From Peptostreptococcaceae bacterium (GTDB taxonomy: Bacteria > Bacillota > Clostridia > Peptostreptococcales > Anaerovoracaceae), in the NCBI GenBank assembly GCA_016650115.1, contig JAENWI010000017.1, forward strand, positions 1 through 15,448: 15,448 bases of DNA, given 5' to 3'. A program made the translations under genes and the position numbers. Within the stretch, counting starts at the first letter, position 1, and each line of letters opens with the position of its first letter. This document shows, piece by piece, positions 7,568 through 15,028 of the stretch. Under the pieces are notes generated by a model that worked only from the letters and a program-made list of their open reading frames with translations, did not search any database and was not told the origin of the DNA.

Positions 7568-8526
7568 AGAAAATGGGGGTACTGACAAGCGGTGGGGATG
7601 CACCTGGTATGAATGCAGCCATTCGAGCTGTTGTTCGGGGCGCATTATATAATGGAATGGAACCATATGGAATCGAGAGAGGTTTTGAAGGATTAATGGA
7701 AGGTGATATGGCGGTCATGCATGCAGCTTCTGTTTCTGATATTATGCAAAGAGGTGGTACGGTATTAAAGACGGCAAGGAGTGAAAGATTCAGGACAGAA
7801 GAAGGTCAGAAAATGGCATTGAATGTACTGAGATCCTTTGGAATAGAGGGACTTGTTATCATTGGTGGAGACGGCTCGATGAAGGGGGGGCTTCAGCTTG
7901 CTCAACATGGAATAAACATTATGGGCTTGCCTGGAACAATAGACAACGATCTGGCTTATACTGAATTTTCAATAGGCTTTGATACAGCGGTAAACACAGT
8001 TGTGTCGGCAGTCGGTAACGTTAGGGACACCTCGTCCTCTCATGAAAGAACGACAGTGGTTGAAGTCATGGGACGGCATTGTGGCGATATTGCCCTGTAC
8101 TCCGGGTTGACCAGCGGGGCAGAAATAATTCTTATCCCTGAAAGAACTGTTGATATCGATGCAATCAGCAGAAAAATGATTCAGGGCAGAAACAGAGGAA
8201 AGCTTCATAATATAATTATTAAAGCAGAAGGTGTAAATATTACAACAGAAGAACTGGTACGGATCATCCATGAAAAAACAGGCATGGATACAAAACTGGT
8301 TGTATTGGGATATGTTCAAAGAGGAGGTTCTCCGACTGCCAGAGATAGAATGCTGGCAAGCAGGATGGGATATAGAGCGATTGAACTTTTAAATGAAGGT
8401 GTAAATTGTCAAGCCATAGGTATAACAGGAACGAAAATAACTAATTTTGACATCGAAAAAGCCCTAAGCATGAAACGCAGACATAATGAAAACATTATAC
8501 AACTTGCGGATATATTATCCATTTAG
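7564..8526 (+). CDS. pfkA: ATP-dependent 6-phosphofructokinase
   Basis: Phosphorylates fructose 6-phosphate to fructose 1,6-bisphosphate with ATP, the committed step of glycolysis. At 320 residues it has the length of bacterial PfkA. Motifs: GVLTSGGDAPGMNAAIR (5-21), GGDGS (101-105) and PGTIDND (123-129, catalytic Asp127), HERTTVVEVMGRHCGD (160-175), and VVLGYVQRGGSPTARDR in the C-terminal half. Gly104 and Gly124 mark the ATP-using form; PPi-dependent enzymes carry Asp and Lys at these places. Effector-site positions R21, R25, R154, R211 and K213 are kept, so ADP/PEP control is plausible; position 54, Arg in E. coli, is Ala here. The ATG at 7564 sits inside the end of dnaE with GGAGG at 7552-7556, seven bases upstream. 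No terminator follows; the next gene starts 30 bp later. Confidence 0.97.
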   Translation: MKKMGVLTSGGDAPGMNAAIRAVVRGALYNGMEPYGIERGFEGLMEGDMAVMHAASVSDIMQRGGTVLKTARSERFRTEEGQKMALNVLRSFGIEGLVIIGGDGSMKGGLQLAQHGINIMGLPGTIDNDLAYTEFSIGFDTAVNTVVSAVGNVRDTSSSHERTTVVEVMGRHCGDIALYSGLTSGAEIILIPERTVDIDAISRKMIQGRNRGKLHNIIIKAEGVNITTEELVRIIHEKTGMDTKLVVLGYVQRGGSPTARDRMLASRMGYRAIELLNEGVNCQAIGITGTKITNFDIEKALSMKRRHNENIIQLADILSI

Positions 8527-8556
8527 CTAAAACACAGATAAACAAAAGGAGGAAGT

Positions 8557-8937
8557 ATGAAAAACGTTATGGTGTGTGTTACTCAACAGAGAACATGCGA
8601 CAGATTAATAAAATATGGCCATAAACTTTTGGGGAAAAGTAAAGGTGAACTGTTCATCATCCATGTGGCTCATTACGAGTTCAAATTTCTTGGAAATTCG
8701 CAAGAAGGGGAAGCGTTGGAGTATTTATATGAAGAAGCCCTTGAATATGGCGCTAATTTAACGGTAGTTCGCTCAAATCATGTATTGGAGACGTTGGTTG
8801 AACTTGTGGAAAAAAACAAAATAACGCAGGTAGTCCTTGGTCAATCAGGTGGGGACAATGCTGAAAATAATTTTATCGTTCAATTCAGTGAAAGAATCAA
8901 AAAAAATACTGAAGTCATCGTCATACCAGCAGAGTAA
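8557..8937 (+). CDS. UspA-like protein (KdpD-type universal stress domain)
   Basis: A 126-residue single-domain protein with the alternating beta-alpha pattern of the UspA/adenine nucleotide alpha-hydrolase fold. The opening VMVCVTQQRTCDRLIKYG resembles the Usp domain in the sensor kinase KdpD more than stand-alone UspA. The middle strand LFIIHVAHYEF and the block QVVLGQSGGD followed by the final strand TEVIVIPAE complete the fold. The canonical ATP-loop spacing (G-2x-G-9x-G-S/T) is not clearly present, so nucleotide binding is uncertain. AGGAGG at 8547-8552 stands 4 bases before the ATG. Its place between pfkA and an HdeD-like gene suggests cotranscription and a stress or adaptation role, but its partner is unknown. 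Confidence 0.75.
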   Translation: MKNVMVCVTQQRTCDRLIKYGHKLLGKSKGELFIIHVAHYEFKFLGNSQEGEALEYLYEEALEYGANLTVVRSNHVLETLVELVEKNKITQVVLGQSGGDNAENNFIVQFSERIKKNTEVIVIPAE

Positions 8938-8953
8938 CTCAGGAGGGAAATAT

Positions 8954-9481
8954 ATGAGAATACTAACTATTATATCGGGGTTGCTAATGATGTTGGCAGG
9001 CGTCTGGTGCTTTGCAAATCCTGGTGCCAGCTTTATGTCTCTAGCTTTTATTCTTGGTATCGTCATGATTATAGCGGGATTAACCGGGGCAGTGAACTAT
9101 TTTACAGAGAAAAACAGAAATGCAGAGGCCGGCTGGGTTATAGCAGAATCAATTTTAACATTTATCCTTGGCTGCATCGTGCTTTTAAACCAGATCGTGG
9201 TAGATGCAATGGTGCTTATTTTCTTTGGCATGTGGTTATTGTACTCAGGTAGCCTTAGAATAGTTGCAGCCTTTCAACTAAGAAAGTTGAAGGAAAAGGC
9301 TTGGCACTGGACATTGGTTTTTGGAGTTCTGGCATCAGTCATCGGTCTTTATGCTTTTATAAACCCACTCACATTAGGTTTGTCAGTAATTTTGATGGTA
9401 GGAGCCTTTTTTATTGTGCAGGGAGCAAATGTTCTTGTGATAGGAATAAATATGCCGCATAAGAAAAAATATTTCATTTAA
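8954..9481 (+). CDS. HdeD family (DUF308) membrane protein
   Basis: A 175-residue protein with about six hydrophobic helices and short loops, matching the HdeD/DUF308 family. Members include E. coli HdeD, linked to acid resistance at high cell density; the molecular function is unknown. Typical family features are the N-terminal LTIISGLLMMLAGVWCFANP, the repeat-like stretches ending in a small residue plus NP (ANPGAS; INPLTLG), and FFGMWLLYSGSLRIVAAFQLRK in the middle. The frame is open further upstream inside the preceding gene, but AGGAGGG at 8941-8947, six bases before the ATG at 8954, fixes the start. It lies 16 bp after the Usp-like gene and 24 bp before the AI-2E family gene. Confidence 0.85.
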   Translation: MRILTIISGLLMMLAGVWCFANPGASFMSLAFILGIVMIIAGLTGAVNYFTEKNRNAEAGWVIAESILTFILGCIVLLNQIVVDAMVLIFFGMWLLYSGSLRIVAAFQLRKLKEKAWHWTLVFGVLASVIGLYAFINPLTLGLSVILMVGAFFIVQGANVLVIGINMPHKKKYFI

Positions 9482-9505
9482 AATAAGAAATGAAGGGGCA
9501 GTGAA

Positions 9506-10585
9506 ATGAAGGAATGGGGAAAGCAGCAAATGTCAGGCGAGCCGGGAATAGATATTGATAATAAAGAAAAGGTTATTTCTTTAATAGTCCTTTCTTTAAT
9601 TCTTATCACATTTTGGAGTATGATGGATTTAGTATTACTGACATTTATACTATGTTTTGTTTTTTATTCATTATTAATTCTTATTCAAAAGAAAATGGTT
9701 TCAATTTTTAAATTTAAAATTCCTGATGGAATAATTTTGATAGTATTGTATATCATTTCAATCATAATGCTGGTTATTGGAAGTGCTGTTTTCTTGCCAA
9801 AGGTGATTGCACAATTCGGTGAATTGGCAAATATCTTTTTTAATGTTGATATTGACGAGGTAAAAAAAGCTATTGGACCAAGACTGGTCTCAATTGTGTC
9901 TCAAATAGATTTTAATGCTTATCTGGACAAAGCTGGTTCTTTGGTTGCATTAATAGTTACTAAAATCGGTTATTTTAGTATATCGTTATTTATGTCAATT
10001 ATTTTAAGCTTCATTATTCTGATGGAGAAAAATAAAATAAACATCTTTGGCAGGAACATGGCAAAAAGTAAACTCTCGTTTATGTATGAGTATTTTAGAT
10101 ACTTTGGCAGAAGTTTTGCACAGACCTTTGGTAAGGTAATGAAAGTTCAGATCACTATTGCAGCCATCAATTCAATTTTATCGATGGTTGTGTTATCAAT
10201 ACTTGGATTCCCAGGCATTCTTGGGCTTGGAACAATGATTTTTGTTCTTGGTCTTATTCCTGTAGCAGGTGTAGTGATTTCTCTCATACCCCTTTCAGCA
10301 ATCGCCTTTAGTATTGGAGGGGTCATCCAGGTGCTGCAGGTTTTAGTTATGATTATTATTCTTCATGGTATTGAAACATATGTATTAAATCCTAAATTAA
10401 TGTCAGCCAGAACAAGGCTCCCGGTTTGTTTTGTATTTATTATACTGCTGGTAGCTGAACATTATCTGGGAATATGGGGTCTGCTGATTGGTGTCCCAAT
10501 ATTTATTTTTTTAATGAGTATATTCAAGGTGGAATACAAAAGTGAAAGCAGCAAAACAAACGAAAACGCAATAGAGCAGAAATGA
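9506..10585 (+). CDS. AI-2E family (UPF0118) transporter-like membrane protein
   Basis: A 359-residue polytopic membrane protein. The arrangement is typical of the AI-2E transporter family (TqsA, YdiK, YtvI): two to three N-terminal helices (about 25-95), a soluble amphipathic segment (about 100-150), then helices. The conserved C-terminal part has LGLIPVAGVVISLIP, the HGIETYVLNPKLMS block and HYLGIWGLLIGVPIFIF. Family members export the quorum signal AI-2 or act as sodium/proton antiporters, so the substrate cannot be assigned. AAGGGG at 9493-9498 lies seven bases before the ATG. The polar N-terminus (about 22 residues) has a second in-frame ATG at 9530, so a slightly later start is possible. 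It is the last gene of the cluster and is followed by the hairpin at 10637-10670. Confidence 0.85.
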   Translation: MKEWGKQQMSGEPGIDIDNKEKVISLIVLSLILITFWSMMDLVLLTFILCFVFYSLLILIQKKMVSIFKFKIPDGIILIVLYIISIIMLVIGSAVFLPKVIAQFGELANIFFNVDIDEVKKAIGPRLVSIVSQIDFNAYLDKAGSLVALIVTKIGYFSISLFMSIILSFIILMEKNKINIFGRNMAKSKLSFMYEYFRYFGRSFAQTFGKVMKVQITIAAINSILSMVVLSILGFPGILGLGTMIFVLGLIPVAGVVISLIPLSAIAFSIGGVIQVLQVLVMIIILHGIETYVLNPKLMSARTRLPVCFVFIILLVAEHYLGIWGLLIGVPIFIFLMSIFKVEYKSESSKTNENAIEQK

Positions 10586-10636
10586 AAGCAGAATAAAACT
10601 GCTAATAGAATCGAATTGATAAGAAAATCGAATTAA

Positions 10637-10670
10637 AAATGGCAAACCGGCGTTGACCGGGTTGCCATTT
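10637..10670. terminator. Bidirectional rho-independent terminator between convergent genes
   Basis: AAATGGCAA (10637-10645) pairs with TTGCCATTT (10662-10670), and CCGG (10647-10650) pairs with CCGG (10657-10660). The single A-G mismatch separates these two stem parts, and the loop is CGTTGA. T-rich sequence follows on the plus strand (ATTTATT), and on the minus strand the stem is followed by a T-rich tract (complement of GAATTAAAAAT). It can thus stop both the rightward cluster and the leftward phosphoesterase gene that ends at 10695. Confidence 0.88.
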
Positions 10671-10694
10671 ATTTATTGCTATTGTTATTTTTTG

Positions 10695-11540
10695 TTATTC
10701 TCCTCGGGTGATGGTTATATAAGTGATTTCTGGTTTAGAAAGGAATCTTAACGGGATTTTAGTCGTACCAAGGCCGGGGTTGACATAAAGTTTACTTAAT
10801 CTGGAATTGCTGAATTCAAACAACCCTTTAACATAATTTTTACCGTATGGAGGAAGAAAATCCTCAGTGTAGCCGGGTATGTGAATTTGACCCCCATGTG
10901 TATGGCCAGAAACCATCAAGTCAATATTATAATCTAAGATTAAATCTATAATATCTGGTTCATGACAAAGAAGAATATTAAAATAATCATCTCTTGCCCA
11001 TGTCGCTTTTGTTATGTCGCCATATCCAATCATAAAGTCATCAATTCCGATAATCGAAAGCTTATGAGAATCCAAGGCAAAATACTGATTTTTTAGAACT
11101 TTAAATCCACCTTCACTTAAGATTTTCTCATATTCATTTTCTGCACCGCCACCATAATCATGATTCCCAAAAATTGAATATTTGCCCAAAGGTGCTTTTA
11201 TAGATTGAAGCGCTTTAGAAATGTCATCCGGACTGCCATTAAACATATCCAGATTATCAATCAAATCACCGGCAAAAAAAACTAAATCAGGTTTGTTTTT
11301 TTCTATGCTATTTAAGACTTTTTGAAAAGCCTCCAAGTCATAATCATCACTGAAATGAGTATCAGAGAAAACTGCAATTTTTAAATTGTCTGCGTTTTCA
11401 GAAACATATGGAGAAGAAATTTCTATAGATTTCTCGACTAAGGTATTTGGCTCGATGAATCTGGCATACCCTAAAAAACCTGCTAAAATAAGGACGATAA
11501 GAAGAAATGACTTTATTAAAAATTTGATTATTTTAAACAT
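10695..11540 (-). CDS. Membrane-anchored metallophosphoesterase (YkuE/YaeI-like)
   Basis: A 281-residue protein of the calcineurin-like phosphoesterase superfamily. A basic-flanked hydrophobic segment (about residues 7-25) anchors it, with the catalytic domain probably outside the membrane. All five metal-binding blocks are visible: FSDTHFS (58-64), AGDLID (90-95), FGNHDYG (124-130), LCHEPD (191-196) and SGHTHGGQIH (211-220). The active site should therefore be intact and bind two metals. Relatives include Bacillus YkuE, and the substrate is unknown. A weak site GGTGA lies about six bases before the ATG. It is transcribed alone, convergent with the AI-2E family gene and divergent from the flavoprotein gene. 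Confidence 0.9.
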   Translation of the reverse strand: MFKIIKFLIKSFLLIVLILAGFLGYARFIEPNTLVEKSIEISSPYVSENADNLKIAVFSDTHFSDDYDLEAFQKVLNSIEKNKPDLVFFAGDLIDNLDMFNGSPDDISKALQSIKAPLGKYSIFGNHDYGGGAENEYEKILSEGGFKVLKNQYFALDSHKLSIIGIDDFMIGYGDITKATWARDDYFNILLCHEPDIIDLILDYNIDLMVSGHTHGGQIHIPGYTEDFLPPYGKNYVKGLFEFSNSRLSKLYVNPGLGTTKIPLRFLSKPEITYITITRGE

Positions 11541-11577
11541 TATTTCACCAATCTGTATTTTAAAAACAGCGTACTTT

Positions 11578-11608
11578 ATTATAATACCATAAAACTCTTT
11601 AATGGCAA
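11578..11608 (-). promoter_or_regulatory. Candidate promoter of the phosphoesterase gene
   Basis: Read on the minus strand, TTGCCA (11608-11603) and TATTAT (11586-11581) are separated by 16 bp, an acceptable sigma-A layout. An overlapping TATAAT (11583-11578) offers an alternative -10. The start codon at 11540 would follow a leader of roughly 30-35 bases. Confidence 0.45.
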
Positions 11609-11619
11609 AATCATATTTA

Positions 11620-11632
11620 TATGATATAATAT
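11620..11632 (+). promoter_or_regulatory. Extended -10 promoter for the flavoprotein unit
   Basis: TATAAT at 11625-11630 preceded by TG at 11622-11623 gives an extended -10 element without an obvious -35. Transcription would start near 11637, leaving a leader of about 40 bases before the TTG at 11679. The 13 bases from 11620 are identical to those in front of typA (575-587). Confidence 0.65.
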
Positions 11633-11678
11633 ATTCATGTATTTTGAATGAAAAACCAGTGATTCGGGGGGAGAAATT

Positions 11679-12866
11679 TTGAATGTTGTTATAATAGGCG
11701 GAGGGGCTGCAGGAATAAGCTTAGCCATAGAAGCTGCAAGGGAAAACCCGCAGGCAAAAATAGAGATAATTGAAAAAAACAACAGCCTGGGTAAAAAAAT
11801 TTTTGCTACTGGCAATGGTAAATGCAATATTTCCAATATTAACGGGGAAGATATAGCATCAGTATTATTGCTATTTGAATCAATAGGATTAATGATTAGA
11901 GACGAAGATGAAGGAAGACTTTATCCATATTCAGAACAGGCGAGTTCAGTAGTTGAAGCCTTTGAAAGAGAAATTGACAGGTTGCGCATAAAGAAGCGAT
12001 TAAATACAGAAGTTGAAAGAATAGAAAAATCGAAGAATGAATTCAAAATAATTCTTAAAAGAGGGGACCCTGTGTTTGCAGACAGAATTGCAGTTACAAC
12101 GGGGGGGAAAGCGGCACCTCAGTTTGGTACCTCAGGTGATGGTTATCGATTTGCAAAGAATCTTGGACATAGCATAACAAAACTTGCTCCAACTTTGATG
12201 CCGGTTATTTGTGAAGGTGAATTTGATGGTATAAAGGGCGTCAGGGTAAAAGGGATAGCAACACTTATAAAAAAAGGAAATTCTCCGGTGATTGAAAAAG
12301 GGGAGATACAGTTTACTGATCAGGGCCTTTCGGGAATATGCATATTTAATTTAAGCCGTTTGATAAAAATTGAAGAAGGCATGAAGCTGGAGGACGGTTT
12401 TAGGGAATATTCAATCGTGCTGGATCTTGTGCCCGAAACATCGGTACAGATGCTTACAGATTATTTATTACAAAAGAAAAATAAAATGCTGGATGAAATG
12501 GCACCTGCTATTCTCCATTCAATGCTACCTAAAAAACTTGCTGGTTTTGCATATGAAAGAGCTTTAGGTAGAAAAGAAAGAAAAGTTTCAGAAATCACAG
12601 CACCGGAAATGGAAAAACTAAGTAAATCTATAAAAGCGCTTACGTTCACCGTAACGGGTGGAAAGGGTTGGAAAGAGGCTCAATGCACAAGCGGAGGAGT
12701 TGCTTTAGAAGAAATAAATATGAATACTATGGAATCAAAACTTGTGAAAGGTTTGTTCTTTGGTGGCGAGGTAATTGATTATGATGGGCCCTGCGGAGGA
12801 TATAATCTTCAAAATGCATGGTTGAATGGTATCAAAGCTGGTCACAATATTGTAAAGGGAATATAA
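11679..12866 (+). CDS. BaiN/HI0933 family FAD-dependent oxidoreductase
   Basis: A 395-residue flavoprotein of the HI0933/BaiN group, often annotated as an aminoacetone oxidase family protein. The physiological reaction is unknown for most members; BaiN itself was linked to bile-acid reduction. The FAD dinucleotide-binding motif GGGAAG is at residues 7-12 with the ribose-binding Glu near 32. The family block GKKIFATGNGKCNISN is at 38-53, TTGGKAAPQFGTSGDGY is mid-protein, and TVTGGKGWKEAQCTSGGV and DGPCGGYNLQNAWLNG are near the end. After CNISN the protein is about 20-30 residues shorter than many relatives. The start codon is TTG: GGGGGGAG (11666-11673) lies five bases ahead, and the residues right after it form the first beta strand. 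The next gene begins 1 bp after the stop. Confidence 0.9.
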   Translation: MNVVIIGGGAAGISLAIEAARENPQAKIEIIEKNNSLGKKIFATGNGKCNISNINGEDIASVLLLFESIGLMIRDEDEGRLYPYSEQASSVVEAFEREIDRLRIKKRLNTEVERIEKSKNEFKIILKRGDPVFADRIAVTTGGKAAPQFGTSGDGYRFAKNLGHSITKLAPTLMPVICEGEFDGIKGVRVKGIATLIKKGNSPVIEKGEIQFTDQGLSGICIFNLSRLIKIEEGMKLEDGFREYSIVLDLVPETSVQMLTDYLLQKKNKMLDEMAPAILHSMLPKKLAGFAYERALGRKERKVSEITAPEMEKLSKSIKALTFTVTGGKGWKEAQCTSGGVALEEINMNTMESKLVKGLFFGGEVIDYDGPCGGYNLQNAWLNGIKAGHNIVKGI

Positions 12867-12867
12867 A

Positions 12868-14385
12868 ATGTATAGAATACACGAAATCAAATTAAATATC
12901 GATGAAGACAAAAGTAATATACCAGCCAGAATCATCAGCAAATTAGGGAAACCAGAGCTGAAGATAAAGGATTACAGGATTGTTAAGGAGTCAATAGATG
13001 CAAGAGACAAAGGAGATATTAAATTTGTTTACAGTGTTGATTTTGCAATTGACAATCCAGGCATTGAACTGAAGCTGGATCAATCAAAATCAATGGAGTA
13101 TGAATATGTGGAAAATGGAACGGCAGAGATGAAAAACAGACCTGTCATTGCAGGATTTGGACCTGCAGGTATTTTTTCGGCATTGATCCTTGCTGAAATG
13201 GGATATAAACCACTTGTTTTAGAACGGGGAAAAGCAATGGATCAAAGGATAACTGATGTGGACAATTTATGGAACAATGGAATTTTGAATCCAGAATCAA
13301 ATCCCCAATTTGGTGAAGGTGGGGCAGGAACTTTTTCTGACGGCAAGCTTACAACACAGATCAAAGATAAGAGAATCGGAAAGGTTTTAAATGAATTTGC
13401 TAAGGCGGGTGCCGGAGAAGAAATTTTATACAAGCAAAAACCTCATATAGGAACAGATGTGATTAGAGGGGTTGTTGTTAACCTTAGAAAAAGAATAATC
13501 AGCCTCGGAGGAGAAATAAGATTTGAGTCAAAAGTTACCGGATTGAAAGTAGCAAACGGAGAATTATATGCAGTTGAGGTGAACGGCAATGAAGTGATTG
13601 AAACGGAGAACCTTATTCTGGCGATTGGCCATAGCGCAAGGGATACCTTTAAGTATTTGAATCAGGCTGGACTGAAAATGGTGCAGAAACCATTTTCGAT
13701 TGGCGTAAGAATAGAACATCTTCAGTCTTTGATCAATAAGGCCCAGTATGGAAATGCAGAAGGACTTGGGGCGGCAGAGTATAATCTGTCCCATCGATGT
13801 AAAAATGGAAGAGGTGTTTACACCTTCTGTATGTGCCCTGGCGGGGAAGTAATAGTAACATCTTCCAGTGAAGGCACAGTAGTAACAAACGGAATGAGTA
13901 ACAATGCCAGAGACGGTAAAAATGCAAACAGCGGCCTTTTGGTGGATGTGAGAACAGAAGACTTTGAATCTGAAGATCCGCTGGCAGGAATCTATTTCCA
14001 GGAGAAATATGAAAAAATAGCTTTTCAGGTAGCTGGCGGGCGATACAAGGCACCAAAATGTTCTCTTGGCGAGTTCGCTAAAAATAAAGGCGGCGGAGTT
14101 GGTGTAAGAGCTTCTCTACCTGCTTTCGCAATAGAGTCCATATTAGAAGCGGTTCCATTTATGGGAAGAAAACTTAGAGGTTTCGATACACCTGATGCTG
14201 TATTAAGCGCGGTGGAAACGAGGAGTTCATCTCCGGTGCGAATTGAAAGAGATGAGAATTACCAAGGGACCATTAAAGGGATTTACCCATGTGGGGAAGG
14301 AGCCGGCTATTCAGGAGGGATTACTTCAGCAGCTGTAGACGGTATTAAAATAGCAGAAGTGATTGCTAAAAAATATTCTAAATAG
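12868..14385 (+). CDS. FAD-dependent protein, COG2509 type
   Basis: A 505-residue predicted flavoprotein dehydrogenase whose substrate is unknown. An N-terminal domain of about 90 residues (MYRIHEIKLNI onward) precedes the Rossmann motif GFGPAG (96-101) with an acidic ribose-binding position (LER, 118-120). The family block GEGGAGTFSDGKL lies at 149-161. CMCPGGEV is mid-protein, and the C-terminal FAD-contact segment reads CGEGAGYSGGITSAAVDG. Length is slightly below the usual 520-550. The ATG at 12868 is 1 bp after the preceding stop, with AAAGGGA at 12854-12860, so the two flavoproteins are almost certainly cotranscribed and probably translationally coupled. The pairing suggests related redox work but does not identify it. 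Confidence 0.9.
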   Translation: MYRIHEIKLNIDEDKSNIPARIISKLGKPELKIKDYRIVKESIDARDKGDIKFVYSVDFAIDNPGIELKLDQSKSMEYEYVENGTAEMKNRPVIAGFGPAGIFSALILAEMGYKPLVLERGKAMDQRITDVDNLWNNGILNPESNPQFGEGGAGTFSDGKLTTQIKDKRIGKVLNEFAKAGAGEEILYKQKPHIGTDVIRGVVVNLRKRIISLGGEIRFESKVTGLKVANGELYAVEVNGNEVIETENLILAIGHSARDTFKYLNQAGLKMVQKPFSIGVRIEHLQSLINKAQYGNAEGLGAAEYNLSHRCKNGRGVYTFCMCPGGEVIVTSSSEGTVVTNGMSNNARDGKNANSGLLVDVRTEDFESEDPLAGIYFQEKYEKIAFQVAGGRYKAPKCSLGEFAKNKGGGVGVRASLPAFAIESILEAVPFMGRKLRGFDTPDAVLSAVETRSSSPVRIERDENYQGTIKGIYPCGEGAGYSGGITSAAVDGIKIAEVIAKKYSK

Positions 14386-14406
14386 TATATTCTAAATCAT
14401 ATATTC
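14373..14406 (+). repeat. 14-bp tandem repeat across a stop codon
   Basis: ATATTCTAAATAGT (14373-14386) is followed directly by ATATTCTAAATCAT (14387-14400) and then by ATATTC (14401-14406). The first copy contains the last codons and the TAG stop (14383-14385) of the COG2509-type gene. It looks like a recent slippage duplication that left the reading frame untouched. Confidence 0.7.
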
Positions 14407-14439
14407 GGATTTTGGGAAAAGTGGCAGGAGGATTGTTTT

Positions 14440-14958
14440 ATGTTGGAAAAAGGATATGTTCAAGTATACACAGGAAATGGCAAGGGAAAGACAACTGCGG
14501 CGCTAGGACTGGTTTTACGAACCATATGTTCAGGAAATAAAGCGTTTATTGGTCAGTTCATGAAGGGTCAGGATTACAGTGAATTAAAAGCGGCAGAATT
14601 TTTACCCGGGCTTAAAATGGAACAATTTGGCGGTGTTGAGTTTTTGCGTGGTGAACCTACAGAAAAAGATATAGCTGATGCTGAGAATGGTCTGGCAAGA
14701 ATGAAGGAAATTGTAGAATTAGGAGAATATGATGTTATTGTATTTGATGAAATAAATACAGCTTTGTTTTTTAAACTCCTGAAGGTTGAAGAGGTTATTG
14801 AAGTAATCAATTTAAAAAAAGAAAATACCGAACTTATTCTAACAGGAAGATACGCACCAGAGGAAATCATTGACAGAGGGGATTTGGTTACTGAAATGAA
14901 AGAAATCAAGCACTATTACAATAATGGCGTGAATTCAAGAAAAGGTATAGAAAATTAG
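14440..14958 (+). CDS. cobO: Cob(I)yrinic acid a,c-diamide adenosyltransferase
   Basis: A 172-residue member of the CobA/CobO/BtuR family, which transfers the adenosyl group of ATP to reduced corrinoid to form the cobalt-carbon bond of coenzyme B12. It has the P-loop GNGKGKTT (12-19), the acidic DEIN (103-106) after the strand YDVIVF, and the family's C-terminal block ELILTGRYAPEEII with DLVTEMKEIKHYYNNGV. Length matches the short clostridial form. AGGAGG at 14426-14431 stands eight bases before the ATG. It follows the flavoprotein pair by 54 bp with no terminator between, so it may share their transcript. No other B12 gene is in view, so salvage of corrinoids or a de novo pathway elsewhere are both possible. 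Confidence 0.93.
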   Translation: MLEKGYVQVYTGNGKGKTTAALGLVLRTICSGNKAFIGQFMKGQDYSELKAAEFLPGLKMEQFGGVEFLRGEPTEKDIADAENGLARMKEIVELGEYDVIVFDEINTALFFKLLKVEEVIEVINLKKENTELILTGRYAPEEIIDRGDLVTEMKEIKHYYNNGVNSRKGIEN

Positions 14959-15028
14959 AAATGAACAGAGCATTAAAAAGTTGGAATTACAAGCTTTATC
15001 CAAAAAATTCAAAAAGGGAGAAAACTAA

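Noticed and set aside
7723..7725. Ala at PfkA position 54 where E. coli has an effector-site Arg
   Set aside because: Position 54 varies among PfkA enzymes (the Bacillus type, from memory, also lacks Arg), so it is not notable alone.
8837..8953. Upstream extension of the HdeD-like protein
   Set aside because: Lies inside the Usp-like gene in another frame; AGGAGGG just before ATG 8954 marks the true start.
10587..10603. Small hairpin AGCAG/CTGCT after the AI-2E family gene
   Set aside because: Only 5 bp of stem with an AT loop and no T-run; the real terminator is at 10637-10670.
10609..10634. Two copies of AATCGAATT, 17 bp apart, after the AI-2E family gene
   Set aside because: Short and in AT-rich intergenic DNA; not enough to claim a site.
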